A stretch of DNA of 64,000 nucleotides from NCBI RefSeq assembly GCF_002902965.1, contig NZ_CP026106.1, positions 1,860,001 to 1,924,000 on the forward strand. Reading direction: 5' to 3'. Source of the DNA: Paraburkholderia hospita. Its GTDB lineage: Bacteria; Pseudomonadota; Gammaproteobacteria; Burkholderiales; Burkholderiaceae. Below, one piece after another: positions 24,621 through 33,779 of the stretch (the first letter of the stretch is position 1; the number at the start of each line of letters is the position of its first letter). The position numbers and the translations under genes were made by a program. A model generated the notes under the pieces. The model was not told where the DNA came from. It saw only the letters and a program-made list of their open reading frames with translations, and did no database searches.

Positions 24621-24660
24621 TTTGCACGAATTTTCTTGATTTTGCACGAATCTGCACGAT
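24621..24660. promoter_or_regulatory. Tandem TGCACGA half-sites between the DeoR regulator and nudK
   Basis: TTTGCACGAAT at 24621 and again at 24641 (20 bases apart), then CTGCACGAT at 24652 (10-11 bases further). Spacing in whole helical turns puts all three on one DNA face, as expected for an operator read by a multimeric DeoR-family protein. Placement in the shared promoter region supports this. Confidence 0.6.
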
Positions 24661-24691
24661 ACCATGATTCCGTTCGAGACAAGGAGGATTC

Positions 24692-25309
24692 ATGGGCAAG
24701 ACGGCTGACCGCGTGCGTATCGTCGATGTGCAGGTGCTGTCCGACGACTGGTACGTGCTGAAGAAGAACACCTTTGACTATCGGCGCGCCGACGGCAGTT
24801 GGCAGCGACAGAGCCGCGAGACCTATGATCGCGGCAACGGCGCAACGTTGCTGCTCTACGATCCGCGGCGACGGACCGTCGTGCTGACGCGACAGTTCCG
24901 CTTGCCTGCGTTCGTCAATGGACACGAAGGGATGTTGATCGAAACGCCCGCCGGTTTGCTCGAAGAGGCATCGCCGGAAGAAAGGATTCGCGCTGAAGTC
25001 GAAGAGGAAACCGGCTATCGCGTGGAATGCGTGCGCAAGGTGTTCGAAGCGTTCATGAGTCCGGGCTCGGTGACGGAAAAGCTCTACTTCTTTGTCGCCG
25101 AATACGATGCCGATACGCGCATAAGCCGTGGCGGCGGAATCGCCGATGAAGGCGAAGATATCGAAGTACTCGAACTGCCCTTCGACGATGCACTAGCGAT
25201 GGTCGCGTGCGGCGAGATCATGGACGGCAAGACCATCATGTTGCTGCAGTACGCGGCGCTTCATCTGTTTGTGAATGAATGCGCAACGGCGAACGAAACG
25301 CGCGAATAA
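24692..25309 (+). CDS. nudK: NUDIX hydrolase NudK-like (GDP-mannose pyrophosphatase)
   Basis: 205 residues. The whole layout follows E. coli Nud[18 protein letters not shown] at the start, [15 protein letters not shown] [14 protein letters not shown] (43-56), [11 protein letters not shown] (68-77), Nudix box [20 protein letters not shown] (87-106), [27 protein letters not shown] and GEIMDGKT. Such enzymes split GDP-mannose and related nucleotide sugars. Strong ribosome site AGGAGG five bases before the ATG. Convergent with the downstream porin gene. Divergent from a DeoR regulator. Confidence 0.85.
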   Translation: MGKTADRVRIVDVQVLSDDWYVLKKNTFDYRRADGSWQRQSRETYDRGNGATLLLYDPRRRTVVLTRQFRLPAFVNGHEGMLIETPAGLLEEASPEERIRAEVEEETGYRVECVRKVFEAFMSPGSVTEKLYFFVAEYDADTRISRGGGIADEGEDIEVLELPFDDALAMVACGEIMDGKTIMLLQYAALHLFVNECATANETRE

Positions 25310-25344
25310 AAAAACCCGTCGGGCTTCAAATGAAGCGCGACGGG
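25307..25344 (-). terminator. Rho-independent terminator of the porin gene
   Basis: Reading the minus strand, CCCGTCGCGCTTC, loop ATTT, GAAGCCCGACGGG forms a 13-bp stem with one mismatch (25315-25344), followed by TTTTTTTAT. The T run lies on the porin side, so it ends the minus-strand transcript; it may also stop nudK mRNA. Confidence 0.8.
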
Positions 25345-25393
25345 AAATGCGTGGAAATCTCACGACACGAATGTCACTTGCTACATGGCGCGA

Positions 25394-26545
25394 TCAGAAC
25401 TTGTGGCGAATCGCTGCACGGAACGCGAGCTGGTTCGACGTCGACGACGGAGCCTGCGTGCCGAGAATAAACGCGTTGTCCATGATCGAGTTCGTCTTGT
25501 CGCCCGCGACCTTCTGGTACACGCCCTGCACGTAGAAGTCCGTGCGCTTCGAGATGTTGTAGTCCGCCATCAGGCCGACCGTATGGACCTTCGGCTTGGC
25601 GCTGCCCGTCGATGAATCGTAGTTCTCCAGCGTGTACACGTATTCGCCGCCGACATAGAACGCGGGCGTCACCTGGTACTTCGCATTCAGTTCGAAGTTC
25701 TGGAACCTCAGGCGATTGAGCGTCGAGCCTGCCGCGACGATCGCGCCCGGCGTGCCGAGATATCCGTTGCCCGTCGGGTTGTGGTAGTCCGAGTTCGTGT
25801 AGGCGAAGCCGACCGTCGCCGAGCCGAATGTGTAGTTGATGCCCGCGCCGAATACACGCATGCGCTGGGCGAAGAAGCTGGCGTCGTTGGTCGCAATCGC
25901 GCCGCTTGACGTTGCGCCCGTGTTGTTCGCCTGCAGGTAAGCAGCGGCAAGCAACAGGCTGCCCGTCGCGTATTGCGCGCCGAAGCTGTACTGACGGTCG
26001 TTGGCGAAATTCACGTCGTTGCTGAAGCTATACGTGCCGCCGAACTGGAAGCCGGCAATGTCCGGGCTCGCGTACTTGACCGTGTTGTTGACGCGGAACG
26101 AGTTGTCCGTGTTGTCGTTATCGAACGGGTGCGAGAACAGATAGCCAGACCAGTTACCGTTCGACGTCGTTTGCGCGAGATAGTCGACGACGGAATCGTA
26201 TTGGCGGCCCAACGTGACCGTACCGAACCTGTCATTCGACACACCGACGTACGCCTGACGGCCGAACATGCGGCCGCCCTGCCCCAGACGGCCACTATTC
26301 AGGTCGAAGCCGTTTTCGAGTTGAAAGATCGCCTTGTTGCCGCCGCCCAGATCTTCCGCGCCTTTCAGGCCCCAACGGCTACCTTGCGCATAGCCGCTTT
26401 GCAATTCGACGACGCTGTGGCCGTTGACGCTATTCGTATAGTTGACGCCTTCGTCGATCACGCCATACAGCGTGACGCTGCTTTGCGCGAAAACGGGAGC
26501 GGTGAAGGCGGCTGTAGCGGCCAGCGCGATGACCTGTTTCTTCAT
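25394..26545 (-). CDS. Gram-negative porin (Burkholderiales OmpC-like trimeric porin)
   Basis: 383 residues with signal peptide MKKQVIALAATAAFTAPVFA, then the family opening QSSVTLYGVIDEGVNY, repeated amphipathic strands and the terminal RAAIRHKF ending in Phe, which is needed for outer-membrane insertion. The GGRMFGRQAYVGVSNDRFGTVTLGRQYD region forms the constriction loop part. Substrate specificity is unknown. A perfect 10-bp inverted repeat lies about 100 bases upstream of the start. Confidence 0.92.
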   Translation of the reverse strand: MKKQVIALAATAAFTAPVFAQSSVTLYGVIDEGVNYTNSVNGHSVVELQSGYAQGSRWGLKGAEDLGGGNKAIFQLENGFDLNSGRLGQGGRMFGRQAYVGVSNDRFGTVTLGRQYDSVVDYLAQTTSNGNWSGYLFSHPFDNDNTDNSFRVNNTVKYASPDIAGFQFGGTYSFSNDVNFANDRQYSFGAQYATGSLLLAAAYLQANNTGATSSGAIATNDASFFAQRMRVFGAGINYTFGSATVGFAYTNSDYHNPTGNGYLGTPGAIVAAGSTLNRLRFQNFELNAKYQVTPAFYVGGEYVYTLENYDSSTGSAKPKVHTVGLMADYNISKRTDFYVQGVYQKVAGDKTNSIMDNAFILGTQAPSSTSNQLAFRAAIRHKF

Positions 26546-27019
26546 TGGACGATCTCCGATTTTGGTAGATATGTTGGTGGCGTGTGTTCTGGGTTTAACA
26601 TTTTTCGTTCGGCATGCTTACTATTTGTTCAGCTTTTGCCGTTTTGTTTGCACGCACTTCCGGTTAGGGGTGCGTGCAACGGACGTGATGCTGCCCGAGC
26701 GCAATCGCGTCGTCTAGTTGAAGTCAGGACAGTGTTGAAAATCGTTGTGAAATGCCCACGAATGGTGCATCAATTCTCGGGATTGAATGTGTCTGTAGGG
26801 GGAATTCGAGATTTTGTGGCGTGAAATCGTTAAAGATTACTTGCGCGAAACTTCGATGCCGTGAATCGGAATAGTCCGATAGGACGTGCGGAAGCGTCTT
26901 CGTATCCTCTTCGCCTCCATATGGCGAACGCTTAAGCTGCTTCCAGTCTCTGGAGCAACTGCGTCGCCATCAACGCCCGAAGCGCTTCGCGCTACGGCGC
27001 CGCCACGTAGGAGGCAAGG
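26546..27019. other. Intergenic region between a porin gene and the EPS-locus regulator
   Basis: 474 bases between divergent genes. The part next to the porin (26560-26660) is strikingly T-rich and likely holds its promoter. No gene is convincing; a 119-codon antisense frame (26837-27196) runs into the regulator gene and is rejected. Confidence 0.4.
26648..26679. promoter_or_regulatory. Perfect 10-bp inverted repeat upstream of the porin
   Basis: TTGCACGCAC (26648-26657), 12-base spacer, GTGCGTGCAA (26670-26679). It lies 103 bases upstream of the porin start. Candidate operator or transcript hairpin. Confidence 0.5.
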
Positions 27020-27928
27020 ATGCACACAAGTCGCAACAACATTGCCCGGAATTCCCATCAGGTCACTGCAGGCTCGAATCACACGACTACACCGCAGGTG
27101 ATCGGGATCGTCGTATTCGACGGCTTTTCGATGCTGCCTGCGGCGGAAGTCGCCGACGTGTTCGACAAGGCGAATCGGGTTCTGGCGATCGGGCACGGCG
27201 ACGCACCTGCGTACAGAACCATATTTGTCTCGCGTTATGGCGGTTGCGTCTCAAGTTCGGCGCACATCGATGTGCTGACACAATCAGCCGACTTCTTCGG
27301 GAAAACGCGAGCGCTGTTTATTGCTAGCAGCGATGCCGAAAGTACTGCTCAGCACGGGCAAGTCGAAGGATGGTTGTGCAAAGCAGCAGTCGGAATCGAA
27401 GAGATTATTTCAATCGCCAACGCCGGGCCCGCTGGGTCATATGCGTCCGTCGCGCGTTCCGGTGTTCGACAGGCGTTGGAACTGGTACGTCAGGATTTCG
27501 GTGCGGCCACGCTGCGGCGGGTACTAGACATGTTGCCTGATTCTGGCTTGTCGAATTTCATCACGATCGTGAGCGATACCGGCACGTCGATCAAGCAGAA
27601 GATCCTCGAAAGCGCGCAATGGATCGCGAGTAATTGCAACAGGTCAATTTCAATCACGATGGCAGCGCAGACAGCAGGGATGAGCGAGCGCTCCTATCTC
27701 AGGCACTTCCGTGCCGAGATGGGACTAAAGCCGTCCGAGCATTTGCGGCGCTCAAGGGTTGATCTCGCGGCAGCGATGCTGGAATCGAGTGATTTGCCCG
27801 TCGACAAGATCGCGAGGCGGTGCGGCTTGACAAGTGGTGAATGTCTGGCAAGGTTATTCAGGCAAGTCAGGAATGTCTCTCCGACAGAGTACCGGGCGCG
27901 GGTACGCTTGAGTCGCATCGAGAGCTAA
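27020..27928 (+). CDS. GlxA-type AraC-family regulator (DJ-1/PfpI-like domain plus AraC HTH)
   Basis: 302 residues. The N-terminal half (about 28-190, starting IGIVVFDGFSMLPAAEVADVF) is a class-I amidotransferase/DJ-1-like fold used as a sensor in this family; the C-terminal ~90 residues are a double helix-turn-helix AraC domain (ITMAAQTAGMSERSYLRHFR, then VDKIARRCGLTSGECLARLFRQ). Start at 27020 has AGGAGG five bases upstream. The next gene, 47 bases downstream on the same strand, is the sugar-phosphate transferase that starts exopolysaccharide repeat synthesis, so control of that gene or the locus is likely. Confidence 0.85.
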   Translation: MHTSRNNIARNSHQVTAGSNHTTTPQVIGIVVFDGFSMLPAAEVADVFDKANRVLAIGHGDAPAYRTIFVSRYGGCVSSSAHIDVLTQSADFFGKTRALFIASSDAESTAQHGQVEGWLCKAAVGIEEIISIANAGPAGSYASVARSGVRQALELVRQDFGAATLRRVLDMLPDSGLSNFITIVSDTGTSIKQKILESAQWIASNCNRSISITMAAQTAGMSERSYLRHFRAEMGLKPSEHLRRSRVDLAAAMLESSDLPVDKIARRCGLTSGECLARLFRQVRNVSPTEYRARVRLSRIES

Positions 27929-27975
27929 GCCTCGTCGACGTCACACATTCCTGCCACTCATTGCTGACGTAAACG

Positions 27976-29349
27976 ATGCTCACACCTATTTCCAAAGCCA
28001 CTGATTTTCTCTGCATCATCGGTGGCGCTTATATTTCCAAAAGCGTCGTCTTTCACGATGGCGCCAATTTTTCACATATCGACGGCCTGTTCGGCTTGCT
28101 TGGCGTCGTGCTTCCATTCGTTACGTTCCGCCTGACGCGGGTTTATCAGCCGTTTCGCCATGACACGATGCGCCAGAGTGCCGCGCGCGCCGTGCTTGCG
28201 TGGCTTATCGCTCAACTCGCTTTGATCGGTATTTCGCGTGCCTATCCCGGCACCGGGCTTCGGGGGGAATGGCTAGTCTGGTGGACGTCGATCGCGGCAT
28301 TTGCGCTGGTCGCCGGTCGTTGCGCTATTCATGTGATGCCGTCGCTGATGCGTTCATGGCGATTCGCACCAACGCGGGTGGCAATCGTCGCGCCATTCGC
28401 CGCAAATGGCGATCTGCTTGGGAGGATTGCCACGCAAACGAGAAATGCATTCGTGCCGGAAGTTATTTACGACCCTTCCCTTCCCCTCGATACAACGATT
28501 GAACAGATTCCAGCTGTGCACGAAATGAACGTATTCAAGCAGGTGATGCGCTCACGGGAGCTTAGGGAAATCTGGATCGTTAATCCACCTTTTCAGCCAA
28601 TCTCTGTTGAAAATCTATTCGTTGAATTCAGGAACGAGTTCGTAAACATTCGGGTGCTGCCGATGTCCGAGGATGCAACTCCCATCGGCGGAACCATCGT
28701 TGGACACCACCGGGGTGTTCCTGTGCTGAACGTCATGGCAACGCCCGAACGCAGTTGGGATACCATTCCAAAAGAGATATTCGATCGGCTTTTCGCGCTC
28801 TTTATACTCCTCGCGATATCCCCTGTGCTTGTGGGGATTGCGATTGCAGTGAAGCTGTCGTCACCAGGGCCTGCGCTCTTTAGGCAATACCGGAAAGGCA
28901 TGAACGGCGAAGTGTTTTCGATCTATAAGTTTCGATCAATGTATCAAAGTGCAGACAAGCCTGGAGCCGTTGTGCAGGCACAAAAGGGAGATGCGCGTAT
29001 CACGCGGGTCGGGCGTTTCCTTCGTAGTACGAGCCTGGACGAGTTGCCGCAGTTTCTGAATGTTCTAAAAGGGGAAATGTCGGTGGTTGGGCCCCGGCCA
29101 CATGCCGTTGAACACGATGAATACTATAAGGATCTCGTCCAGCACTATATGTTCCGGTATCGGATCAAACCGGGGATTACGGGGTGGGCGCAGGTTAATG
29201 GTTTCCGCGGGGAGACGGCTGAACTGGAGAAGATGGAAGGACGGGTTAGACTTGATTTGTATTACATCCAGAACTGGTCGTTCTGGATGGATATGAAGAT
29301 TATTCTTTTGACAATATTTAAGGGCTTTTCGGGGAAAAATGTTTATTGA
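27976..29349 (+). CDS. Undecaprenyl-phosphate sugar phosphotransferase (WcaJ/GumD/BceB type)
   Basis: 457 residues. First enzyme of repeat-unit assembly: transfers a hexose-1-phosphate (usually glucose) to undecaprenyl phosphate at the inner membrane. N-terminal half has four membrane segments and a soluble middle domain (about 140-260); the last ~200 residues are the conserved catalytic bacterial sugar transferase domain ([71 protein letters not shown]). Nearly all other genes of the locus are on the opposite strand and converge on it. GC is low here (for example 38% at 28561-28620 and 35% at 29281-29340, counted by hand). Confidence 0.9.
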   Translation: MLTPISKATDFLCIIGGAYISKSVVFHDGANFSHIDGLFGLLGVVLPFVTFRLTRVYQPFRHDTMRQSAARAVLAWLIAQLALIGISRAYPGTGLRGEWLVWWTSIAAFALVAGRCAIHVMPSLMRSWRFAPTRVAIVAPFAANGDLLGRIATQTRNAFVPEVIYDPSLPLDTTIEQIPAVHEMNVFKQVMRSRELREIWIVNPPFQPISVENLFVEFRNEFVNIRVLPMSEDATPIGGTIVGHHRGVPVLNVMATPERSWDTIPKEIFDRLFALFILLAISPVLVGIAIAVKLSSPGPALFRQYRKGMNGEVFSIYKFRSMYQSADKPGAVVQAQKGDARITRVGRFLRSTSLDELPQFLNVLKGEMSVVGPRPHAVEHDEYYKDLVQHYMFRYRIKPGITGWAQVNGFRGETAELEKMEGRVRLDLYYIQNWSFWMDMKIILLTIFKGFSGKNVY

Positions 29350-29557
29350 CTGGACTCCCCAGCTCAAAACGTGGCATGCAATCCATCATTATTTGCGGCG
29401 TGGAGCGCCGGATGAGGTCACGTGCAACTCATTAGCTGCGACCATGAACCGGTTCTTCAGGAGATCAGCGGCATGCTCGAAGAACTCGCTAACGCATGGA
29501 ACTATGGCCGTCCGACGCCATCAAGTCTATGCGCGCGCGGTAGCAGGTTCAACCGCG

Positions 29558-30349
29558 CTATGGACGAACGGCCTTCTCGCCGACCGCTACGACGCTATAA
29601 TAAATCTCGAGGAATTGGACGTCCGAGGGTTCGATCAGCCACTCGGGCTTATAGATTCCGAACTTCAGGTACGCGCGACTATCATCGGGATAAGCGTTCG
29701 GCATACCGTCACCGTTGAAGACCTGGCGACCATCTTTCCAAAGTCGTGTCGTCGCGCGACGTCCGGTCGCATCCGGCGCGTATTGCAGCGTCCAGTCGAC
29801 CCACCTGCCAACGTCATCCATCGCGCAACAGATCCGAACACCAGACCCGTGTGCCGTGTTCTTGCCACCACGCACCGACACAGCATAGTCCGCACCAGAT
29901 AACGTGAGCATAAATGGCGGCGGCCCACTGAGGGCGCCGTGGTGAATCTGGGTGATAATTTCCCACTGCTGATGGTCGAACGCGAAGTTACGTGGGAGAT
30001 AGGTTCTCCAACGTATCAAATACTCCCTTCCTGGCGCTAGACGGATGTTCGAGGGTAGTAGAAATTCGGTGCGGGGCGATCCATTGGCCACGCCTGAAAA
30101 ATCTTCCCCACGATTTATCTCAACGTGGACTGCCCGGTTGCCGGGCGTCACGGGATCGTCGGCAAGTGTGATGTCTTCACGCCTAGCCGCTTGAACTGGC
30201 AAGTCTTTCATGCCGTGTCGCAGATCCAGCACAAACGAGGTGCGATATGTATGCGGATCGCCACCATCGAACAGGCCGGTTGCCTGCGCGACGGACAATC
30301 TGAAGAACATACTGAAGAGCAGCGTTGCTTTTCTCGGGCGCGTCATCAC
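29558..30349 (-). CDS. Secreted polysaccharide lyase (heparin-lyase-I-like fold)
   Basis: 263 residues with a likely Sec signal (residues 1-24). The sequence resembles the Polysacc_lyase (heparin lyase I) family: RTEFLLPSNIRLAPGREYLIRW, FDHQQWEIITQIH, GRWVDWTLQYAPD, and a C-terminal YLKFGIYKPEW that is typical. In EPS loci such lyases trim the polymer during export. Its start codon overlaps the pssE stop (ATGA), so it belongs to the EPS operon as its last gene. Whether it degrades the locus's own polymer is inference. Confidence 0.8.
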   Translation of the reverse strand: MMTRPRKATLLFSMFFRLSVAQATGLFDGGDPHTYRTSFVLDLRHGMKDLPVQAARREDITLADDPVTPGNRAVHVEINRGEDFSGVANGSPRTEFLLPSNIRLAPGREYLIRWRTYLPRNFAFDHQQWEIITQIHHGALSGPPPFMLTLSGADYAVSVRGGKNTAHGSGVRICCAMDDVGRWVDWTLQYAPDATGRRATTRLWKDGRQVFNGDGMPNAYPDDSRAYLKFGIYKPEWLIEPSDVQFLEIYYSVVAVGEKAVRP

Positions 30350-30846
30350 TGCGCATTCACCCAGGCGGCAAGACAGCTGGAAAGATCACTCGAGCCTCTA
30401 TCTTGTCGATCGAAGTCCAGTCTCTGCGCCCCTTCCAAGGCTGATTTTATGATCTCGTCGAACTCACTTTCCTGCCAACATACGTGCATGCCAACCAGAC
30501 CTTCAAGGCTCCGGGCGGTGTCAATCTGGTGGTCGTTTCGGTGCTCGTTCAATCGATGCTGCCGCGGCACAACCACGATCGGCTTTCTTAGCCGGCGGGC
30601 CGTCAAAATGCTTCCCATACCTGCGTGGGAAATCACGAGCGTAGCTTCCGTGGTTAAACGCTCCATCTCTTCACGCGACAGAAACGCACTGTAATTTATG
30701 TTCACCGGCGTACAAGCGCCATTACATATCTGCGCAAACACTTTAACTTCAGGATGCTTTTCAGCCCAGCAATCCGTAAGGCGAACCAGACGATCGAATG
30801 GCATCTGCGTGCCGACGGTAAGAAAAATCAAAGCACCGCTCCCCAA
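30346..30846 (-). CDS. PssE/Alg13-like catalytic half of a split glycosyltransferase
   Basis: 166 residues of the glycosyltransferase family 28 C-terminal type (FLTVGTQMPFDRLVRLTD at the start, SHAGMGSILTARRLRKPIVVVPR around residue 90, the nucleotide-sugar binding part). It needs the membrane half encoded by the previous gene, which it overlaps by 19 bases, as in rhizobial PssD/PssE and eukaryotic Alg13/Alg14. It adds a sugar to the lipid-linked EPS repeat unit. Confidence 0.85.
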   Translation of the reverse strand: MGSGALIFLTVGTQMPFDRLVRLTDCWAEKHPEVKVFAQICNGACTPVNINYSAFLSREEMERLTTEATLVISHAGMGSILTARRLRKPIVVVPRQHRLNEHRNDHQIDTARSLEGLVGMHVCWQESEFDEIIKSALEGAQRLDFDRQDRGSSDLSSCLAAWVNAQ

Positions 30847-31280
30847 TAACGCACGGTCGGCGTTTCAAGGTGGCGCCATTGAGTAAGTGTCTCGCTGGCG
30901 AAATGTCGGGCAATACGTCCAGAAAGCGACAAGCGGGCCGAATTGGCAATGCTGTCGATCCAGATCGTCTTCGCCTTCGCACCGACTAGCCTGCTCAGTG
31001 CGACTGCCAGCAACCCCGGAGCGGCTCCAGTCGACACGATGACGTCGGGACGTTTGGCAATTAAAATGCGTGATATCTGGAACGCCAGACCGACCACCTT
31101 GATTGGCGTCGTTTTATTCGCTTCTATCAAGCAATAGCCGTCTTTCCTCGCCAGTAACGTGTCGGTCCCCGAAACCGCCCAGACCACGTCATGCCCAGAA
31201 AATGCGGACGCAAGAATCGACAATTGAACGTAATGGCCCCCGTTGGAGCACACCAACAGTATTTTCTTTTTCATTCTCAA
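30828..31280 (-). CDS. PssD/Alg14-like membrane half of a split glycosyltransferase
   Basis: 150 residues. The KKILLVCSNGGHYVQL start and the VSTGAAPGLLAVALSRLVGAK segment near residue 85 are the Alg14/PssD pattern, anchoring its partner at the inner membrane. Start overlaps the stop of the upstream GT4 gene by 4 bases, its end overlaps pssE by 19 bases. Confidence 0.85.
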   Translation of the reverse strand: MRMKKKILLVCSNGGHYVQLSILASAFSGHDVVWAVSGTDTLLARKDGYCLIEANKTTPIKVVGLAFQISRILIAKRPDVIVSTGAAPGLLAVALSRLVGAKAKTIWIDSIANSARLSLSGRIARHFASETLTQWRHLETPTVRYWGAVL

Positions 31281-32395
31281 TGAGTTTTATCGAGTGAATC
31301 GTGCGTTCCGCCGCGATTTTGAAGCGTCTGATAAACGTCTACATATTTGCGCGTGATTGCGTCCGTGCCAAATAGCGACCTCGCGTGTATATGCGCGGCC
31401 ACTCCCATCCTTCGAGCGATCGCCTGATCGGATAACAAGACGCCGATCCGGTCGGCCAAGGACATCGGATCACGCGCATCAACCAGGAACCCCGTATCAC
31501 CCTCTTTAACCAGGTCGAGAAAACCGCCCAACCGCGTACCGACAATCGGAAGCCCAAGTAACATGGCTTCGAGAGTTGCGATCCCGAAAGATTCGAAGTG
31601 ACTTGGCATGCAAAACAGCTGTGCATCTCGTAGGAATTCATACTTCACATTTCCATCTATCCACCCGAGAAATTTCACTACATCACCGACGCCGTGCGCA
31701 GCTGCACGGGCCCTCCAGAATTCGACATCTCCCTCCCCCGCCAACTGCAATTCCACCTCATGTCCGCGCTTCCTGAGAATCGACAGCGCGACCAGCAAAT
31801 CTTCCATTCCTTTAAGCAACGTAAGCTTCCCGACGAACGCGATATAGGGACGCTGATTCGCGACAGCAACGACAGAAGAGACTCGGAACGCTTCGGCGGC
31901 ATGCGCCGTATTACCGATAATTCGAAACATGCGCGGTCGTATCCGATGGTTTTCAAGCATCGTTTCGGTCCGTTGAGAAACACCCACTACTGCGTGAGCA
32001 CCCTTCAACAGATGCAGGACGATCAGGCGCCGTATTCCGCGCGCTTGTGCGAAAAATTGTCCGAATTCACCGGAGTGGAGGTGAATGATCGTCTTGCAAC
32101 GCAGCGCCTTCGACATCACGAAAAACACATATTTCCGATAGACCGAACCTCGCACTGCTACGTGAAGATGAACAATGTCTACGCCCTTTGACAGATATGC
32201 GAAAAATTTGGGAACATCGAACAGCAGGAACATGATCAGGTCGGCCGCGCGTTTGAACCCGCGCGTCTCGAAGAACGAGAATAAAATGCCACGCTGCTCG
32301 AATGACTCATGTTGCGACGCCAATTCACGAAGAACCGTATTTATGCCTCCGCGCTGCTTCGGGCCGACATGAAGCACATGCGTCTTGCGCATCAA
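31277..32395 (-). CDS. Glycosyltransferase family 4 (group 1)
   Basis: 372 residues of two Rossmann-like domains. N-terminal [19 protein letters not shown] binds acceptor; the C-terminal half has the donor-binding pattern [18 protein letters not shown] (about 190-207) and [20 protein letters not shown] (about 265-285), with the EX7E motif (E...E) inside. Transfers one sugar of the EPS repeat unit; which sugar is unknown. Overlaps ugd by 4 bases. It is one of only two transferases (with PssD/E) besides the initiating enzyme, so the repeat unit may be short or other transferases lie elsewhere. Confidence 0.88.
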   Translation of the reverse strand: MMRKTHVLHVGPKQRGGINTVLRELASQHESFEQRGILFSFFETRGFKRAADLIMFLLFDVPKFFAYLSKGVDIVHLHVAVRGSVYRKYVFFVMSKALRCKTIIHLHSGEFGQFFAQARGIRRLIVLHLLKGAHAVVGVSQRTETMLENHRIRPRMFRIIGNTAHAAEAFRVSSVVAVANQRPYIAFVGKLTLLKGMEDLLVALSILRKRGHEVELQLAGEGDVEFWRARAAAHGVGDVVKFLGWIDGNVKYEFLRDAQLFCMPSHFESFGIATLEAMLLGLPIVGTRLGGFLDLVKEGDTGFLVDARDPMSLADRIGVLLSDQAIARRMGVAAHIHARSLFGTDAITRKYVDVYQTLQNRGGTHDSLDKTH

Positions 32396-33753
32396 AGCCC
32401 CCTGCCGATACCGTAGTACTCGATACCGGAACGGTCGAGAACTGACGGTTCATACAGATTGCGTCCGTCGAAAATCACCGGCCGCTTCATCTGCCGAACC
32501 AGAACATCGAAATCGGGGCTTTTGAACGACTTCCATTCCGTCAATGTGACCAGCGCATCGGCGTGCTCCAGCGCGGTGTCCTGGTCCGCAACGAATCGCA
32601 GCCGGTTCAGAGCCGATGGCTCGGATCCGAGGTCCGAGGTCAAGGACTTGCGCGCTTCAGGCATGGCGACGGGATCGTAGGCTTGAACCGTCGCTCCATG
32701 CCTTAGCAGCGCTGCAATGATCGGGCGACTGGGTGCCTCGCGCATATCATCCGTGTTTGGCTTGAAAGCTAAGCCCCAAACTGCGAAGGCGTACCCGGTC
32801 AGATCACGCCCGAAACGTTGATAGATTTTCTCCAGGAGTACCGAGCGCTGAGACTCGTTAACTGCCGTTACAGCATCGAGGATCTGCATCGAGTACTGTT
32901 GCTGCGAAGCAGAATGCCTCAGCGCGTTGACGTCCTTAGGAAAACAAGACCCGCCGTAGCCGACCCCGGCATATAAGAAGTCGTAACCGATACGTGGATC
33001 CGAGCCGATGCCTCGACGTACGGATTCAATATCGGCGCCGAGTCTCTCGGCGAGGTTCGCCAACTCGTTCATGAACGATATTCTTGTTGCAAGCATGGCA
33101 TTGGCCGCGTATTTCGTGAATTCCGCAGACGGTACGTCCATGTGTAATGTACGGTCGTGGTTTCGGTTGAACGGTGAATAGAGTTCGCGCATGACCGCTC
33201 GCGCACGCAAACCCGCTTCGTCGGCCTCGCTTCCGATCACGATCCGATCCGGACGCATGAAATCTTCGACGGCTGCTCCTTCCTTCAGAAATTCGGGATT
33301 CGAAACAACTGAAAACGAAGCCTGGACGCCACGCGCGGCCAACTCGCTCGCTATCACTTCTTTCACGCGCGATGCCGTACCGACGGGCACCGTGGACTTA
33401 TTGACGACGACCTGAAAGCCATCAATGCGGCGTCCAACTTCTCGAGCGACGTCGATAACGTGTGTCAGGTCGGCTGAACCGTCCTCGTCGGGGGGCGTTC
33501 CAACTGCGATGAACAGGACATCGCCGTGTGCGACGCCGACGTCCATATCGGTCGTAAACTTGAGCCGCATCGCCTGCCGGTTTCGATCCATCACATCCTT
33601 CAGTCCGGGCTCGTAAATCGGAACTCCGCCCGACAGCAGCGTGTCTACTTTCTTTCGATCAATATCGACGCAAACGACTTCGTTTCCGATATCTGCCAGA
33701 CATGCGCCCGTCACCAAACCCACATAGCCGGAGCCGATAACTGTTACCTTCAT
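32392..33753 (-). CDS. ugd: UDP-glucose 6-dehydrogenase
   Basis: 453 residues. Makes UDP-glucuronic acid, indicating an acidic polymer. NAD-binding Rossmann motif [14 protein letters not shown] (7-20), STVPVGTA (120-127), EFLKEG (154-159) and the catalytic Cys270 in [10 protein letters not shown]. Sits in the EPS operon between the polymerase and the GT4 gene. Confidence 0.93.
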   Translation of the reverse strand: MKVTVIGSGYVGLVTGACLADIGNEVVCVDIDRKKVDTLLSGGVPIYEPGLKDVMDRNRQAMRLKFTTDMDVGVAHGDVLFIAVGTPPDEDGSADLTHVIDVAREVGRRIDGFQVVVNKSTVPVGTASRVKEVIASELAARGVQASFSVVSNPEFLKEGAAVEDFMRPDRIVIGSEADEAGLRARAVMRELYSPFNRNHDRTLHMDVPSAEFTKYAANAMLATRISFMNELANLAERLGADIESVRRGIGSDPRIGYDFLYAGVGYGGSCFPKDVNALRHSASQQQYSMQILDAVTAVNESQRSVLLEKIYQRFGRDLTGYAFAVWGLAFKPNTDDMREAPSRPIIAALLRHGATVQAYDPVAMPEARKSLTSDLGSEPSALNRLRFVADQDTALEHADALVTLTEWKSFKSPDFDVLVRQMKRPVIFDGRNLYEPSVLDRSGIEYYGIGRGL

Positions 33754-33779
33754 TTTTGTCTACCTGTTTATCTGATCTG

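Noticed and set aside
24950..25020. Inactive Nudix box in NudK
   Set aside because: The residue at the first Glu position is Ser/Ala, but the spacing in NudK relatives is one residue shorter and nearby Glu residues can serve; the REUxEE core keeps its Glu residues.
26837..27196. 119-codon minus-strand gene
   Set aside because: Overlaps the start of the AraC-type regulator antisense; no domain or ribosome site.
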